Positions 11,909-23,455 are shown, counted from the stretch's first letter. The stretch: 64,000 nt of DNA from Marasmius tenuissimus (GCA_029532415.1 JAQOTA010000064.1:124001-188000), one strand, 5' to 3'. Notes: generated from the sequence alone by a model not told the origin. Translations and numbers: made by a program.

Positions 11909-12703
11909 ATGCCGGACCTCAGTATCGTCTACGTTAATTTTTCTACTGGTAAGCATTATAGCTTCTTTCAGGCACTCGGGCATGTCTACTACCCGGATCG
12001 ATTTACATGTGTGCGTCTGGGTGGGCACCGTGGACTGTCGTACTCGTTTTTAATATCTTTTTCCGCTCTCAGATCCTCTTTTTCCTCCACTGGCAGCCAT
12101 AGTACTCGGTCCGAGATCCCTCAACACCCCATTTAGGCAGCAGAAGAACTCTAACGCCCCAGTTCTCGATCTTGCGCGCGACGTGTGTGAACGATTTCCT
12201 CTGGCTCTTGGTAAATTGAATGGACCCGTGCCAATACATGCAGTCTCCATGCGTAAATGGGGGGCCAAGCCTGGACTATTGGTCGACTAGAGAAGAAAGG
12301 CGTCATCGACCGGGTAATAGAATGCTTCTTCGTGCTCGGAGAGCCCTGTTTTGTCTCGTCCGAGTCCATATATACCCTGTCAGTGCCAATCATACCTATC
12401 ACACAAACCTACTGACTATTTTGATCTCATTTCACAATCAAAATTAGACAAGGACATTCGTTTGACCGTAGGCCCACCGGCGAGGCATTGGAGATCCGTA
12501 TAAGAGACGGAATAGAGATTCTACGTTCGTCGAGTGCTTTTCCGAACCCCATCGTCCACATCCAGCAGCTACGATATGCTCAAACCATCACACAACGCTC
12601 GGGCTCGGACATTGTCCTCGAGGCAGTTTTACCCCTTCTCTCCGATCACATCGCAATTTTCGACATTCCAAACGCTCCCTCGTACGAGAACGAGAACAAC
12701 TGA
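11909..12703 (+). pseudogene. Uncharacterised multi-exon gene, apparently frameshifted
   Basis: Coding-like exons can be joined with GT-AG introns: 11909-11921, 11972-12010, 12073-12378, 12448-12703. The third and fourth exons read as ordinary protein (LDLARDVCERFPLALGKL, VIECFFVLGEPCFVSS, IVLEAVLPLLSDHIAIFD) and end at a TGA (12701-12703). Inside exon 3 the frame changes by one base around a run of six G at 12259-12264, so as written the protein would stop shortly after. This is either a real deletion or a base-count error in the homopolymer. The N-terminal exons are uncertain. I recognise no family. Confidence 0.4.
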
Positions 12704-12944
12704 ACAAAGCAAGGTCGCCTTCGATCTCGGCATTTCCGTTCGCCGACAACGTTGCATCGTACGCGCACAGGGTATCCGCTAACCCCCACACCCTCGAAAC
12801 AACAGCTCTTGCTCAATATTCGTCATTGTAGATCACACTGGGACACGGAGATAGTACGCGTCGAGATATGATTGGGAATCGAGCGAGGCCGAGGGAAAGT
12901 CATAAAGCGTATCTGGTCACCGGGACCTTTCGCTATCATGTAAG

Positions 12945-12953
12945 TATATAAAG
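12945..12953 (+). promoter_or_regulatory. TATA box before 13044 gene
   Basis: TATATAAAG about 95 bp before the ATG at 13044, the same spacing range as TATA boxes of other genes in this window. Confidence 0.5.
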
Positions 12954-13043
12954 CATGAAACCCGACGGCCTTTGAATTGTAATCAAACCCTTATTTCCAC
13001 TCCAAGTTCTTCTTACCCACTAACGTCCTTGAGACGGAACACG

Positions 13044-13529
13044 ATGACCAACGAACACAGTCTGTCAGCTTTCAGAAGGAGGTTCAGGAGAGATGATGGT
13101 TCAGGTTCGTACTTGCACGTTCTACCCTTCGAACTCGTTAGAAACTTAAAGGATATCCCTATAGCTCCTACAATCCTGCAATCATATCTTGACGACGAGA
13201 CACGCTATTCTCCCTACGATGGCCAAGGTGCGCCGTCTACAACCTCCTTCAACTGCGGTCAAACAGCTAATCCTCCGTCCTTTTCTTCATTCTAACTCTT
13301 CCTAGTTGACGATTGTCAACTCCAAAAAGTCTTGGAGTCATTCCAAGACATATGGTCCAACGATGCACACCGGTACGATCGCGCGCCCTCTTCAGGGTCG
13401 TCGTATATCACTGGGTATGGACGCACTCGTATCCGCATACTCTGCGTTACTGAACAGCCTCTTCTCCCAGCGCGATCCCGCCCAGTATACGTCGAAGACT
13501 TTCGAAGAACACACGACACAGAGGGATAA
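13044..13529 (+). CDS. Uncharacterised two-exon protein (135 aa)
   Basis: Exons 13044-13227 and 13306-13529 with a 78-nt GT-AG intron. The joined frame is open for 135 codons and begins MTNEHSLSAFRRRFRR. A TATA box sits about 95 bp upstream. It has no signal peptide or membrane segment. The composition is mixed, with a basic N-terminal helix and a middle part LESFQDIWSNDAHRYDR. No family is recognised and no paralogue is in the window. It lies inside the A/B accessory block but shows no similarity to A or B. The main doubt is whether the gene continues past the TAA through another intron. Confidence 0.45.
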
Positions 13530-16016
13530 TATGACACGTTTGCCAGTTTTTTTCGGGGGGTGCTGTCGTGAGTAATAACGTTTTCCCCCTCTGGATCATA
13601 CGGCCGTGAACTCACTGTTCGACAGCGGCAGATGGCTTTTTTGTAATGTTCTTCAAAAACGACACACACGCATCGCATCATATCACACGCACTCTATACC
13701 TACGAACGATGTATGTATGTAGCTGAGCTTTGGGGGAGTTGATACCACTGGGATTTCCGGCTTTTCAGTATTATATTTGTACTCCACAATATGTAGTATA
13801 CCATTCTATGCAGCATTTTTACGCCCTTCGAAAGACCCTCCGCTAGACTTCGATTCGGAGATGATCGAGATTTGCAGGGGTGCCGATCCCACGCCCCTCT
13901 CTCGTCCGTCGTGCGAGCAGCATTGAAGGAAGTGTGTAAATTAGCCCCAGGCGCACTCTATCGGCGCGAACACCCCGATACTGTGGCACAGACTATATTG
14001 GCAAGTGACCTCACGTATATTATCTCTCGGTCCGCTTGAGGGTTAGAGGCGCGCCTGTGTGAGCGGCTGTCGTAAACGTTAATTTGAGGGTGGGTTCGGT
14101 GTAATAGAGTGTGGAGAGTAATTAATACGAACATGGTGCTAGAAAGTATAAGACTCGCATGTGGAGCTCCTTGAACTCTATCGGATATCCACTTAGGAGG
14201 ATACTTTTGGATCGAGCTCACGGTTGTAAGGTTGATGCAGAGGGTGCATGATCCAGGCTCGATATAATACCTCGGCGGTAAACGTCGAATGTGTACCGGT
14301 CTCTAGCACCGATATTTATCCGGCGGAGGAGAGCTGTCCTTTGCGCAGCGAGATGTGCCAAGGAAAGCTCTATAATGATAGGATACAATCACGAGCATCG
14401 AACGAAGTACGAGTCCTCTGGACATGGCGAGACACTGTAAGGCAAAGTACACAATGGAATCGAAAGGAGCGCCAGAGCCCATATCACGAGTATCTCTTCG
14501 TCAATTTTCCAGTGAGCTCACCAACAAAGCCACTAGCGCAGCTCGGGGTGGCGTATCTGTGGCTTCAGAACCCCCAGTGTCCGTGAGCATGACCCCATGT
14601 ATCCTAAGTACTATGGAGAGCGTCAACTCCATCAGAATCGGACAAGGACGAGCCAGAATCAGACGAGGCCAAGCTAGACCCACCAGTGAGGTCGCCTAGC
14701 GACACCCCATTCGCCTCTCTGCTGCTGATGACCATAACGCAAGTGTGAGGTAAACTGTTGCAGTACTATCTCTCTCCTCGAACGTTAGCTAACTATCAGA
14801 CCAAGTCCGATCAAGATTACCCGGATACGATTGCCCTGATAACAGTAGATATATGGCCTCTCAATAGGAAGAAAACACAATGAGCGTGGAATAGCCAAGC
14901 TGAAGCGTATATTTGCGGGCGATTTTTAGACGACAGAAAACGAAATGTTGTAGCAGAATCGAGACATTTTCGAGCGATCGAGCATTCAATCGTCTAGATA
15001 CGTGATGTCGGGTCGATGTCTTCGAGGTCTGAGAGTAGTACGAGGGTCGGTATCGCTGTCAGTAAGCGGTTGTGAGGCTCGTCCAAAAGGTCATCCACAA
15101 TGGCCGTACTGTCAGTGGGTATGAGGATACTGCAATTGGAGAGGCTTAGTGAGGGTGATAACTCAAAGAACGATATCGTACTCACCCGCAAGCGAGGTTC
15201 AATCAATCCCCTCCTGAGTAAACTGATCCCCAGATTTACGGTTTGCGAGGAAGAGTTTGAGGTGAGACTATTCAGAAGAGCATGTTTTCAGGCCTCAGGG
15301 CCGACGCTATACAATGTCAGGAGCGATGATAATACTATAATCTGGTAAAATTTAGAAATAATACGGAAAAACACGTTCAAAGCTCATACCTTGCTTGTGA
15401 TGGAAGTAACATGAGATTCTGGCGTAGAACATCGTCTTGTTGAGATCCCTGGGTCGATAGGAGAGGTCCAGTTCCAACACGACGGTAGAAATTGACTTGC
15501 GCAAGCGTTGGTGCCTCGTGTCTGTTGAAGCGGAGACTCAAACATGATCCAATGGTCATGTGTCAGATCCAGGGCAGAAAATTTGCCTCATGTTTGTTGG
15601 CTCAATGCTCGTTGGCGATAATTCGGATGCAATCGCTGAGCGGCAGGTCGCTCATTGTACTAGAAACATTCAAGTTGGACCATTGAACATGACATTCCGT
15701 CTCACGGTAGTACGTGCATTGCCTATTTGTTGCCTAAACACGCAGAAAACACCCAATTGAATTCGGTGTGGCATCATGCAGAACGATACATTGGGAGTGC
15801 ATTAGAAAACACGAGGCTGATAATCGTGGCGTATTGCCAAGTGTATAAAAATTATTTTTCTTTTCTTGACACTGACAGATTTCTAGAACATCAATCGAAC
15901 GATCTCTCCTCCTCGAATTGTCTCCTTATTAGACGACCCTCAACCTCATTCCTTCCTCACACTTTCCCCTACCTCAAGTACCAGTTTCTTCTCCAAATTC
16001 CGCACAAGAAATCGAT
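13530..16016. other. Long stretch without a supported gene
   Basis: Several short coding-like pieces occur, for example 14994-15206 (minus, LLDEPHNRLLTAIPTLVLLSDLED) and 15377-15559 (minus), but I could not join them into one gene with consistent phases. They may be relics of a minus-strand gene. A TATAAAA at 15844-15850 belongs to B2. Confidence 0.35.
15844..15850 (+). promoter_or_regulatory. TATA box of B2
   Basis: TATAAAA 167 bp before the B2 start codon, in an AT-rich segment. Confidence 0.45.
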
Positions 16017-17118
16017 ATGTCTGGCCCATTGACGCATGCCGACGTTCAGTTCCTCAACGCTCTCACAAGCGACTTACCCGCTGAACAACAAAAGGAGTGC
16101 ACTCGGATCATCAACAGGCACAAAGAGGATTGCTTAGCCGAGTTGAAGTCCAAGATCATGAACCAAGGAAAGGCCGTACCATCGGCTGGTCGGACTGTGA
16201 ACCCTGAGGTGTGCTCTGCCTTTGTCTGTTCTGCGCGTGAATCATCGACTAATACCAAGTTGCCTGATGTAGGACCAGGATACTACCGCAGCCAACGCGG
16301 CTATGGAGGAGACGCTCGCACAGGGCTTACACTCCCTCCCGCCTTGGTTCAGTGATAATTCTCGTCAACCGGGTCTCTGCAGCCTGACAGATCCGAACTC
16401 ACCTGTGGGTTCGCCGGATCAGGGTCCACAAGCACACAGAAATCCACGCTCCCATCGCTTTAGTCCATACGGGAGGAGACCAGAGCGAGTAGAAGCTATT
16501 CCGAAGTTTGCGACGACGAGTGGTAGCCCAGCCCATGGGGCTTTCGCAAATGTGATGCAGGGACTCGGCCAAACAAATGACCAAACCGCTCAGCCCGCTC
16601 GTACTGCGCAAGCACCATATCCGATTCACCAGATCGATCCAAAGGTGGCACACTGGCAACAAGCTTCGGGGCATACGGTACAACCCCCTCCTGCGAACGT
16701 TGCCCCTTTGTCTTCAGGTGACCCTGCGATGGGTTTCGCACCGCAACGTCCCCCTTATCCCGAGATCTTTGAACCGCGACAGCAGCCTAGAATGTCGCAT
16801 CAACCACCTGGATACACAACCATGCCACTTCGCCACGACATGGGCTTCGCCGACGCCGTACCTCGTATTTACCCGCAGCCCTCCGACTTCATGCCACTAC
16901 CACCACTACCACCGCCGCCCCCGATGCTTCGACGACTCCAAGCTTATGATCAGGCGATCATGAGGGCTCACCAGGCCTGGGCCATGGATTTCAATAGATC
17001 ATTTCGTCCATGTCCCCAGGTTTTGAGGTGTCCCATCCACTGTGCACGACCATGGAGCTTTTACCAGGAGATGTGTAGTTGTTGTGGTTCAGGAACAGGG
17101 TCTGGGTTTATGTTCTAG
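16017..17118 (+). CDS. Family B paralogue B2, Pro-rich protein with MYND stub
   Basis: Exons 16017-16208 and 16273-17118, 345 residues; both splice sites are at the same place as in B3. The N-terminus is MSGPLTHADVQFLN..SDLPAEQQKE, then RIINRHKEDC. That is the end of the B3 zinc-finger segment (HKKNC) joined directly to the preceding helix, with about 50 residues missing. The second exon shares SHRFSPYGRRPE, AHGAF, QTAQPAR, IHQIDP and QPPPANVAP with B3. The tail is Pro-rich (PLPPLPPPPP) and ends with a cysteine-rich stretch (CPQVLRCPIHC, MCSCCGSG) not seen in B1 or B3. It is directly upstream of A2 on the same strand. The function is unknown. Confidence 0.7.
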
Positions 17119-17454
17119 TGTGATTGATAGAGATCCATAACCAAGATTAACAGTTCTGACATAGGTTATAAATGAATGTACATTACAGATGACTGGAATC
17201 GACACGGTAGAGATGACTTGAATCAACTGGCTATTTTAGCTTTTCTACTCCCAAACACGATCAGAGCAAGGCCCAGCCACGTTCAAACGCTCCGGAAGGA
17301 CGACCGATTGGGCTCATGCACTTCATGCACTAAAACAAAGGGCTCTTTGTATTTTGCCCCGCGTGGTGCGTTGCCAGCCTCGGTCATGAGAAAAACGCGA
17401 ATATCTCGTGACTCACAACTCTTTCAATTCTTCCCTCACGTCGAACGCCAAAAT

Positions 17455-19066
17455 ATGGATCCTGTACACAACTTCAAGCTCTTCGAAGATTGGGAATCCT
17501 TCACTCCGTCTATGAAAGGCTACGTCGATCCCAAAAAGCCCGTCGCGAGTCCCTTGAACCTAGATGTTTGTTGCGTTCTCTTTGTGTGCCACTCCCCACC
17601 TAATGGCTTCTCCCTATTTCGCTATTTCAGGAAAATTTCATCGAAATGAAGGACCGGATCGAGGAGGTATACACGAACGTGGTTGGAGGCGTACCACTCG
17701 TCAATTCTGTTGATCCTGGTCTCACTATTGAAGGCGTAGGCAATTTGCGGTTGCCACTCGAGATGCAAGAGCTGGAAAGGATGCGCGAGATGGGATCTCG
17801 GTCTGACTCTGGGTCAATTATAATTCCAGCGACGAAGGTAAGTGTGTAGGGAGATCTTCATATCTCAAATGATTACTCACGATCATGGCAGGTCACCATA
17901 TCCAATCCTGGATGGGGTACATTTTTTGATCAGGCTATGAGGGCAGCCTTCTCTCCTCTTTGTTTCTATCCAGTTAGAGACGACCTACGAAGCCGACTTC
18001 ACTCGTTTGCGGTGATTCCGACTGGCGCAGAAGGGGTCCATGTTGAGTACGTCCTATAGGTCTTGTGTGCTTATCAAATCCATCTGATTCGGCTTCGACG
18101 ACAGTATAGCATCTATTCGTGATTCCCATACCCTAGTAGGAGTAATGCTACTCTCTACGAATGCTTCCACCATCGAAATGGCAGTCTCATACTCGGGAAA
18201 AGTGGTTCGTCACAAAATCGAAAAGAACTCCCGTTTCAAAATGACAGCTGTCGTTGCCTGCGCCGGCTACGACTACTTCTGTGTTACCTCTCTGAGCGGT
18301 GGTCCAGTCGCGCTCCTGATATACACTCTTGATCCATCACAACTCTATCTCACGGGACCCTCCCCACATTGGGTATCGGGTGTGATTCCGGAAATGAGAG
18401 ACTTCTTCGCCGAGTGGAAATACTCTCTCGTTCACGAGACGGTTTCGAAGGTTCCCAAAGCGTTCATCTACTACCTGGAGAAGGCATCCCTGTCCCGTAT
18501 CTCTGAGCTGCAGGGTGACAATGCGAAGCTGATCGCTCACCTTGTAACTCCCGCCAAAGCGTATGGGTTTAGATGGTTCCTGGGACATGCGAGGCACGAA
18601 CTCTCGTGCGAACACGAATTGGAGCACGAGTACAAGGAGTACGTTGAGACTGAGGAAGATTACGAGGAGGTGCTGGACTGGGACATGGATAGTGATAGGG
18701 AGTCTTCGATCGAATGGGAGAAGATCATCGGATCTAACGGGGTCGCTTTGACCGGACAGGAGGCGAAGGATATGATCTCCGAGGTAACTCGTGCTTGGCA
18801 CGCCCACTATAGCGACCTAGCAGACTTGATCATTGATCAAGATGACGACGAGCCTAGCGATAAGACGGTTGAGTGTGACGATGATACGGTGAGCTTTCAC
18901 GTTGTACTCCCCTCGGGATCAACAACTCAACTAATGTATTTGCAGCTCTACTCTGCCACCATTAGGCTCACGCACAGTAAGTATCGTTTGATCAAATCCA
19001 TCCAATAGCTGATGAACCGTAAACGCAGTTCGATACGCTACCTTTCTCATCGTCGTTCCTGAGTGA
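17455..19066 (+). CDS. Family A paralogue A2, 2OG-Fe(II) dioxygenase-like protein lacking catalytic residues
   Basis: Six exons: 17455-17565, 17631-17837, 17892-18046, 18105-18888, 18946-18976, 19029-19066; 441 residues. Exon 1 (111 nt) and exon 5 (31 nt) are identical in length to those of A1. It follows the 2OG-Fe(II) family order: PGLTIEGVGNLRLPL, NPGWGTFF, LHSFAVIP, LVGVMLLST, then GVIPEMRDFFAEW and AYGFRWFLGHARHE. A His-x-Asp occurs (GVHVD), but it is placed three residues too far from the following strand and is not kept in A1 or A3. The distal His is replaced (AGYDYFCV) and the 2-oxoglutarate Arg is absent (GGPV). I infer a binding or scaffold role. B3 follows 400 bp downstream. This is the best-preserved family A copy. 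Confidence 0.8.
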
Positions 19067-19240
19067 GAGAGGACACATGTTCACAAGATTTCACGTCAAG
19101 TACTCCAGTTCCATCGCTCTGTAATCTGAATGTTCTTCCTTAGTTTCTCGAGGCTTATGATAAGTAGAAATAAATCGATCTCTTACGTTAACTTCAACAT
19201 TGGCCGATCCATACCATAGAAGTCCAGGTTGCTACGAAGG

Positions 19241-19280
19241 CAGGCCAGGTGCCAGGTGCCAGGTGCCAGGGGCCAGGGCC
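19241..19280 (+). repeat. Short tandem repeat (ccaggtg units)
   Basis: About five units of a 7-bp ccaggtg/ccagggg/ccagggc repeat, between A2 and the promoter of B3. Confidence 0.8.
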
Positions 19281-19386
19281 ACAAAGACCCACTGACTCCG
19301 ACTATGCTTGGAGCTCGCTCGTTTCCAAAAACGCAAAACAATGTGAGTTAACCACGAGGTGGGATGATTGTGGCATACCTCGTACA

Positions 19387-19393
19387 TATAAAA
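19387..19393 (+). promoter_or_regulatory. TATA box of B3
   Basis: TATAAAA 80 bp before the ATG at 19467; supports 19467 rather than an upstream start. Confidence 0.55.
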
Positions 19394-19466
19394 GTTGGGT
19401 TCATTCGACAAATTTCTGGCCATCAACAAAACCATACCCCCCATCTCCTCCACGCCTGACTATCGA

Positions 19467-20819
19467 ATGTCAGCCTCCCCTTTGACCCCCGAGCAAGAAG
19501 CAAGTGTGGCCGGTCCACTGACGAACGCCGACATTCGTCTCATCAGCCTCACGATCGATTTACCCGCAGAAGAACGAAAGGAATACTTCCGAATCATTGA
19601 ACTGCTCCTAGACCCGCTCGTAGATTCTCGCAGGCTGGGACCCGACCATCTTCGATGTTTCGGTTGCAATCGTCGGGTAACACTAACACTCAACAAGGAC
19701 GACGATAGAAGGTTCCGGCTGGAGAACTGGAAGTGGCACAAGAAGAATTGTTTAGTTCAGTTAATGTCGCACATGGATAGAGGAGGGAGGGTCGTACCAC
19801 CTCCGGAGTTTGTGGATCCTAGCGTGCGTTCCTTTCGTTTATTCCATGTGTAGACCATCGTCGACTAAATCGTGTTTCTGATGTAGGTTCATGATGCCAT
19901 ATTCGAAGCTAGGGAGAGAGCTCTCAAAAAAGGGCTGTATTCCCCCAAGTTCATCGAAATCTGCCGTCAGACAGGCCTGAGCAATCCAAAGGATCTAAAC
20001 TCACCCGTGTGTCCGCCTACCTGCGAAGACCGCGGTCCGCATTCACGAAAGGACCGGCATGTCCATCGATTTAGTCCGTACGGCAAGAAGCCCGAAGGAG
20101 GTGTAGCAATCCCTCTATCTGCAATAACGAGTAGAGGGGCGGGAAAAGGAGCTTTTTCGATGCTGGTGCAGGTCGTTGACCGGGTGAATAACCAGTCTGG
20201 ACAACCAACTCGTGATACGCCGGAGCAGCGTCGCACAATCCAGCAGATCAATTACGGTAGAATGATGCCAGCAGTGATGCAACCACAGCCTCCAGGGTAC
20301 ATGGTCCACCAGCCACCACCGATGAACTTTGCCTCTGTGGCTCAGAATACTGCCATGGAACTCGCACCACAGCACCAGTATTCCAGGGTATTTATACCGC
20401 ATCAACAGTATACAGGACAGCAGAGAGTGACAGTTGTAGGGGAGCACTCAACCGGATTGATAACGATCCCGCTACAATCTAACATGAGGGTCGCAGTTCA
20501 GCAGGTGCATCCGGTTTCGAACGGCAATATCGCACCTCAATTGTACCATCAATCCGAGAACCTTGTTCCCATACAGCCAACGTCCACGTTCATGCCTCAC
20601 CAACCTCTATCTCAGGCGCAGGCCAGTTTTACGGGGCAGCCTCGGGCGATGTCAATGAACTCCAATGTGTCGGTTCAGCACCATTCTCAAGTATTTTCAT
20701 ACCCAGTTCATGCACAGCAGAACCTTCAACAGCAAATCCTCTCCGCACACCGATCACAGGGCCAGGAAGTTAGCACAATGGTCGACTCAGCGGGTGTGGA
20801 CGTCGGGGGAGCTGGCTGA
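19467..20819 (+). CDS. Family B paralogue B3 with MYND-like zinc-finger segment
   Basis: Exons 19467-19823 and 19887-20819, 429 residues. The start MSASPLTPEQ follows a TATA box by 80 bp. Residues about 50-95 contain a MYND-like segment: CFGC near its start and WKWHKKNC at its end, giving CxxC and HxxxC pairs. The middle cysteine pairs of a normal MYND finger are missing. B1 and B2 keep only the last H and C of this segment. The second exon holds FIEICRQTGLSNPKDLNSP, the HRFSPYGKKPEGG block and a long Gln/Pro-rich tail (HQPLSQAQ, QQNLQQQILS). The composition resembles transcriptional or scaffold proteins, but no function is shown. A2 lies upstream and the HMG-box gene lies 370 bp downstream, all on the plus strand. 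Confidence 0.75.
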
Positions 20820-21072
20820 GCTGATGGCTTTGGGCATAAATATCAATAGTGTAAAACATAGAGACGAGTATCGAGCTCAAACGTACTGTATCTTGGTGTA
20901 ACCCGTATCTTGGTGTAACCTGCTTTGTATCCCAACGCAGATGACAATGGAAGAGAGAGAAGTACAATCAACTCCGAGCCTCGAGGTAAGGTCTGACAGT
21001 TGACTCGGTGACAGCTATGGCAAGGTTCTCACGCGTTAAGGTGATCAACTTGGTCACGTTACTAACGTCACA

Positions 21073-21079
21073 TATAAAA
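21073..21079 (+). promoter_or_regulatory. TATA box of HMG-box gene
   Basis: TATAAAA 111 bp upstream of the ATG at 21190. Confidence 0.5.
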
Positions 21080-21189
21080 TCACCCATTTCGTTCTGTCAC
21101 TCAACCCTTTCCACAGCTATCCGTCGCGTGGTGCATGCATTTATTCTTCCATTTCCCCTGAATTCCCACTTCCGATTCAATAGTATATC

Positions 21190-22289
21190 ATGGCGCATGG
21201 ACAACCTAAACGCCCACCCAACTGCTGGATGTTATTTCGCGCGGATGTCGTCGAGGAATACCGCCAACGCCAAATGACTCTACCTCCACAACCAGAGTTG
21301 TCCAGAATCGCGTCAAGGATGTGGAGAGAACTGGATCCAGCCAAGAGGGCACAATATGAAGCTCGCGCTGACGCTGCCAAGCAAGCACACTCCCAAATGT
21401 ACCCCGACTACCAATACCAACCGATGAAGAAGGAAGAGAAAGAGAGGCTGAAGCAAGAGGAGAAAGCGGCAAAAATGACAAGCCAGGGGAGAGGAATGCT
21501 TTCAACGAGTCCCAATGCTGTTGCCGGACCCAGCCATCCCCAGTCGACAGCCCCGAACCTTGTCCCTCTCGTTGACACGACCAGTCATAATGCTAGTCCA
21601 GCCGATGTCGAAAGTGCATCGCGATCGTCTCAGGCGCCGACGGGCGGGGAGAATCAACGATTTTACCACCATTCTCAGATTCAGGTAGTGTCATTTGCTC
21701 TCTGAGCTTCATAACAGCCCTTGCTGACTGTGGATTTCTAGCCTTCCGCGAGGAATTCGCCTCAAATATCTCGAGTCGACGCTAACATGCCGATTCAATC
21801 GGGATTCAACCCTCACGTGAGTTGTTCTATCCAGTATGGTGGTTGGTGGTGACTGATGAAGACCATTGTTTCAAGTACCTCGCTTTCAACACCAGCTCCA
21901 ATTCACGTCTTCTCAACCCCGAAATTTTTACCTTTCAACGACCTATGCTTCCAAACGCCCAGTCAGCTCCTGGAACTTGGCCCCTCTCTCATCCTACTTC
22001 CGTCGAGGCCAGCCCCGTTCGGTCACGTTACTACGCCACCGAGTCCTCACTCCAAAACTATTCACCTGCACCCTCCGATTCTCACCTCACCACCCAACGC
22101 CTCATTGGTACCCAGGAGTCTGGGAACTCACAAGGCTACAACTTCCCCGGCCTCAACGAATTAAACTTCCCTCCACAGATGCTGCAAGCGCCTCCACCTC
22201 CGGACGTTCCGCTCGACGTGCAGTACTCTATCGACTTCAGCACGTTCTCGACTTCGGAGTGGGGTGCTCTTTTAGAGGATGAAGAGTAA
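21190..22289 (+). CDS. MATA-type HMG-box DNA-binding protein
   Basis: Three exons, 21190-21684, 21742-21816, 21876-22289; 327 residues. The HMG box fills residues about 7-75: KRPPNCWMLFRADVV at the first helix, ELSRIASRMWRELDP in the second, and YEARADAAKQAHSQMYPDYQYQP at the end. The RPPN start and the MYPDY ending are marks of the MATA-type (sequence-specific) HMG class that includes fungal mating-type and pheromone-response factors. A Lys/Glu-rich helix follows (KKEEKERLKQEEKAAK). The rest is Ser/Pro-rich, with an acidic end (WGALLEDEE) that could activate transcription. It is expected to act in the nucleus. It follows B3 on the same strand. No homeodomain, pheromone or receptor gene is nearby, so a mating-type locus is not indicated. 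Confidence 0.88.
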
Positions 22290-22937
22290 ATTATACCTAC
22301 TCTTCATCGGTCGAGGGGGATCGGGCTTAGTTGATCCTCCATACGGTCTCGCTCCGTGCGAGTGACTTCGTGATGACGAAGTCCGTGGGGCTTTGGTCGC
22401 TCATATATTTCATACATCCGTGGTACCCGTCATCATATCTCATTTTTTCTTTCTTATCATCCTTTCTCGTGGTTTGATTGTGTTGTGCCATCCAGGTTTG
22501 CTGTTTTTTTTGTCGACTTGTACCATTCAACGATCCCCTCATACTGACGGACTCCCCTCCCTCGCGATACCCGTTTTACCCGCCCTGTCTCATATCATTC
22601 TTGATTTTATACCCATTACTCTTTTTGAGCTCTCGGTTACGTGTTGCGTGTTATCTACCGTCTCTCCTCAGGTGTTTCTACCGCTACGAACATCTACTGT
22701 ATCGCCTTATCTTGCTCCCTGCTATCTCTCATCAATACATTCGAATAACATTCATATCATTATTCTCCTTCACTGCTTGATCATGACCTCTGATTCGAAA
22801 TTTCTCCAGATTCAGGTATCGACGGGCTGAACACGCGTCAGAACATCATGATCAACTCGATGGGTCGCGGGTCCGTCGATTCGGCTTGGAGTGATTGGTT
22901 GCTGGGCGTCAACGTTATGCAAGAGAAGATCTCACGA
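22290..22937. other. 3' flank of HMG gene
   Basis: AT- and CT-rich 3' flank; the open frames overlapping it have no start context or similarity. No gene seen. Confidence 0.4.
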
Positions 22938-23233
22938 CGGGTAGGCCAGGTTTGTACGATCGTAACTCTCAATGTAAAAGGATTCAAATTACGACCGTAA
23001 AATAAATCGTAAAAGGTTCATTGTTACGATGGTAAGCTAGGCCTCGTAAAATATTGCCATCATATACGGTCCCACTATGTCATAGCTTACCATCGTAAAA
23101 ATGAACCTTTTACGATTTATTTTACGGTCGTAATTTGAATCCTTTTACAACCGTAAAAGGAAGTTGTAAATTCTTTGATTTTACGAATCCTTTTTGCATT
23201 CAGAATTACGGTCGTGCAAATTTGGCCTGCCCG
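22938..23233. mobile_element. MITE with long near-perfect hairpin (296 bp)
   Basis: Terminal inverted repeats of about 28 bp (CGGGTAGGCCAGGTTTGTAC at the left; the right end reads the same with a few changes). Inside, two 66-bp arms, 22974-23039 and 23083-23148, are reverse complements with one mismatch, around a 43-bp loop. No coding capacity. The target duplication is unclear. The near-identity of the arms suggests recent spread, or an RNA-level hairpin. Left end 22938 and right end 23233 are set by the extent of the inverted match. Confidence 0.75.
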
Positions 23234-23448
23234 GAGTCGTGTCTGTTGAGACAGTGCTGGAACTCACAGGGCCACCCGGCCAAGGCCAGACTGGCTAGGT
23301 TAAGCAGAGGCCCGGAAAGGACCCCGATGTTTGAACGTGCCAAGTATAAGAGCGACCGCCACTGCCTTCGGTGGCACGAGCCTTCTTTTAGGTGCTATTG
23401 TTTTTTTCACTGAAAAACATACACAATCGTTTTACTCTCCAGACTCGT

Positions 23449-23455
23449 ATAAAAC
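23449..23455 (+). promoter_or_regulatory. TATA box of A3
   Basis: TATAAAA 94 bp before the A3 ATG at 23543. Confidence 0.45.

Noticed and set aside
14994..15680. Minus-strand coding-like pieces
   Set aside because: The phases of the visible introns do not join the pieces; possible similarity to family A (ILIPTDS) is too short to rely on.
21190..22289. HMG gene as part of a mating-type locus
   Set aside because: No homeodomain pair, pheromone or receptor genes in the window.
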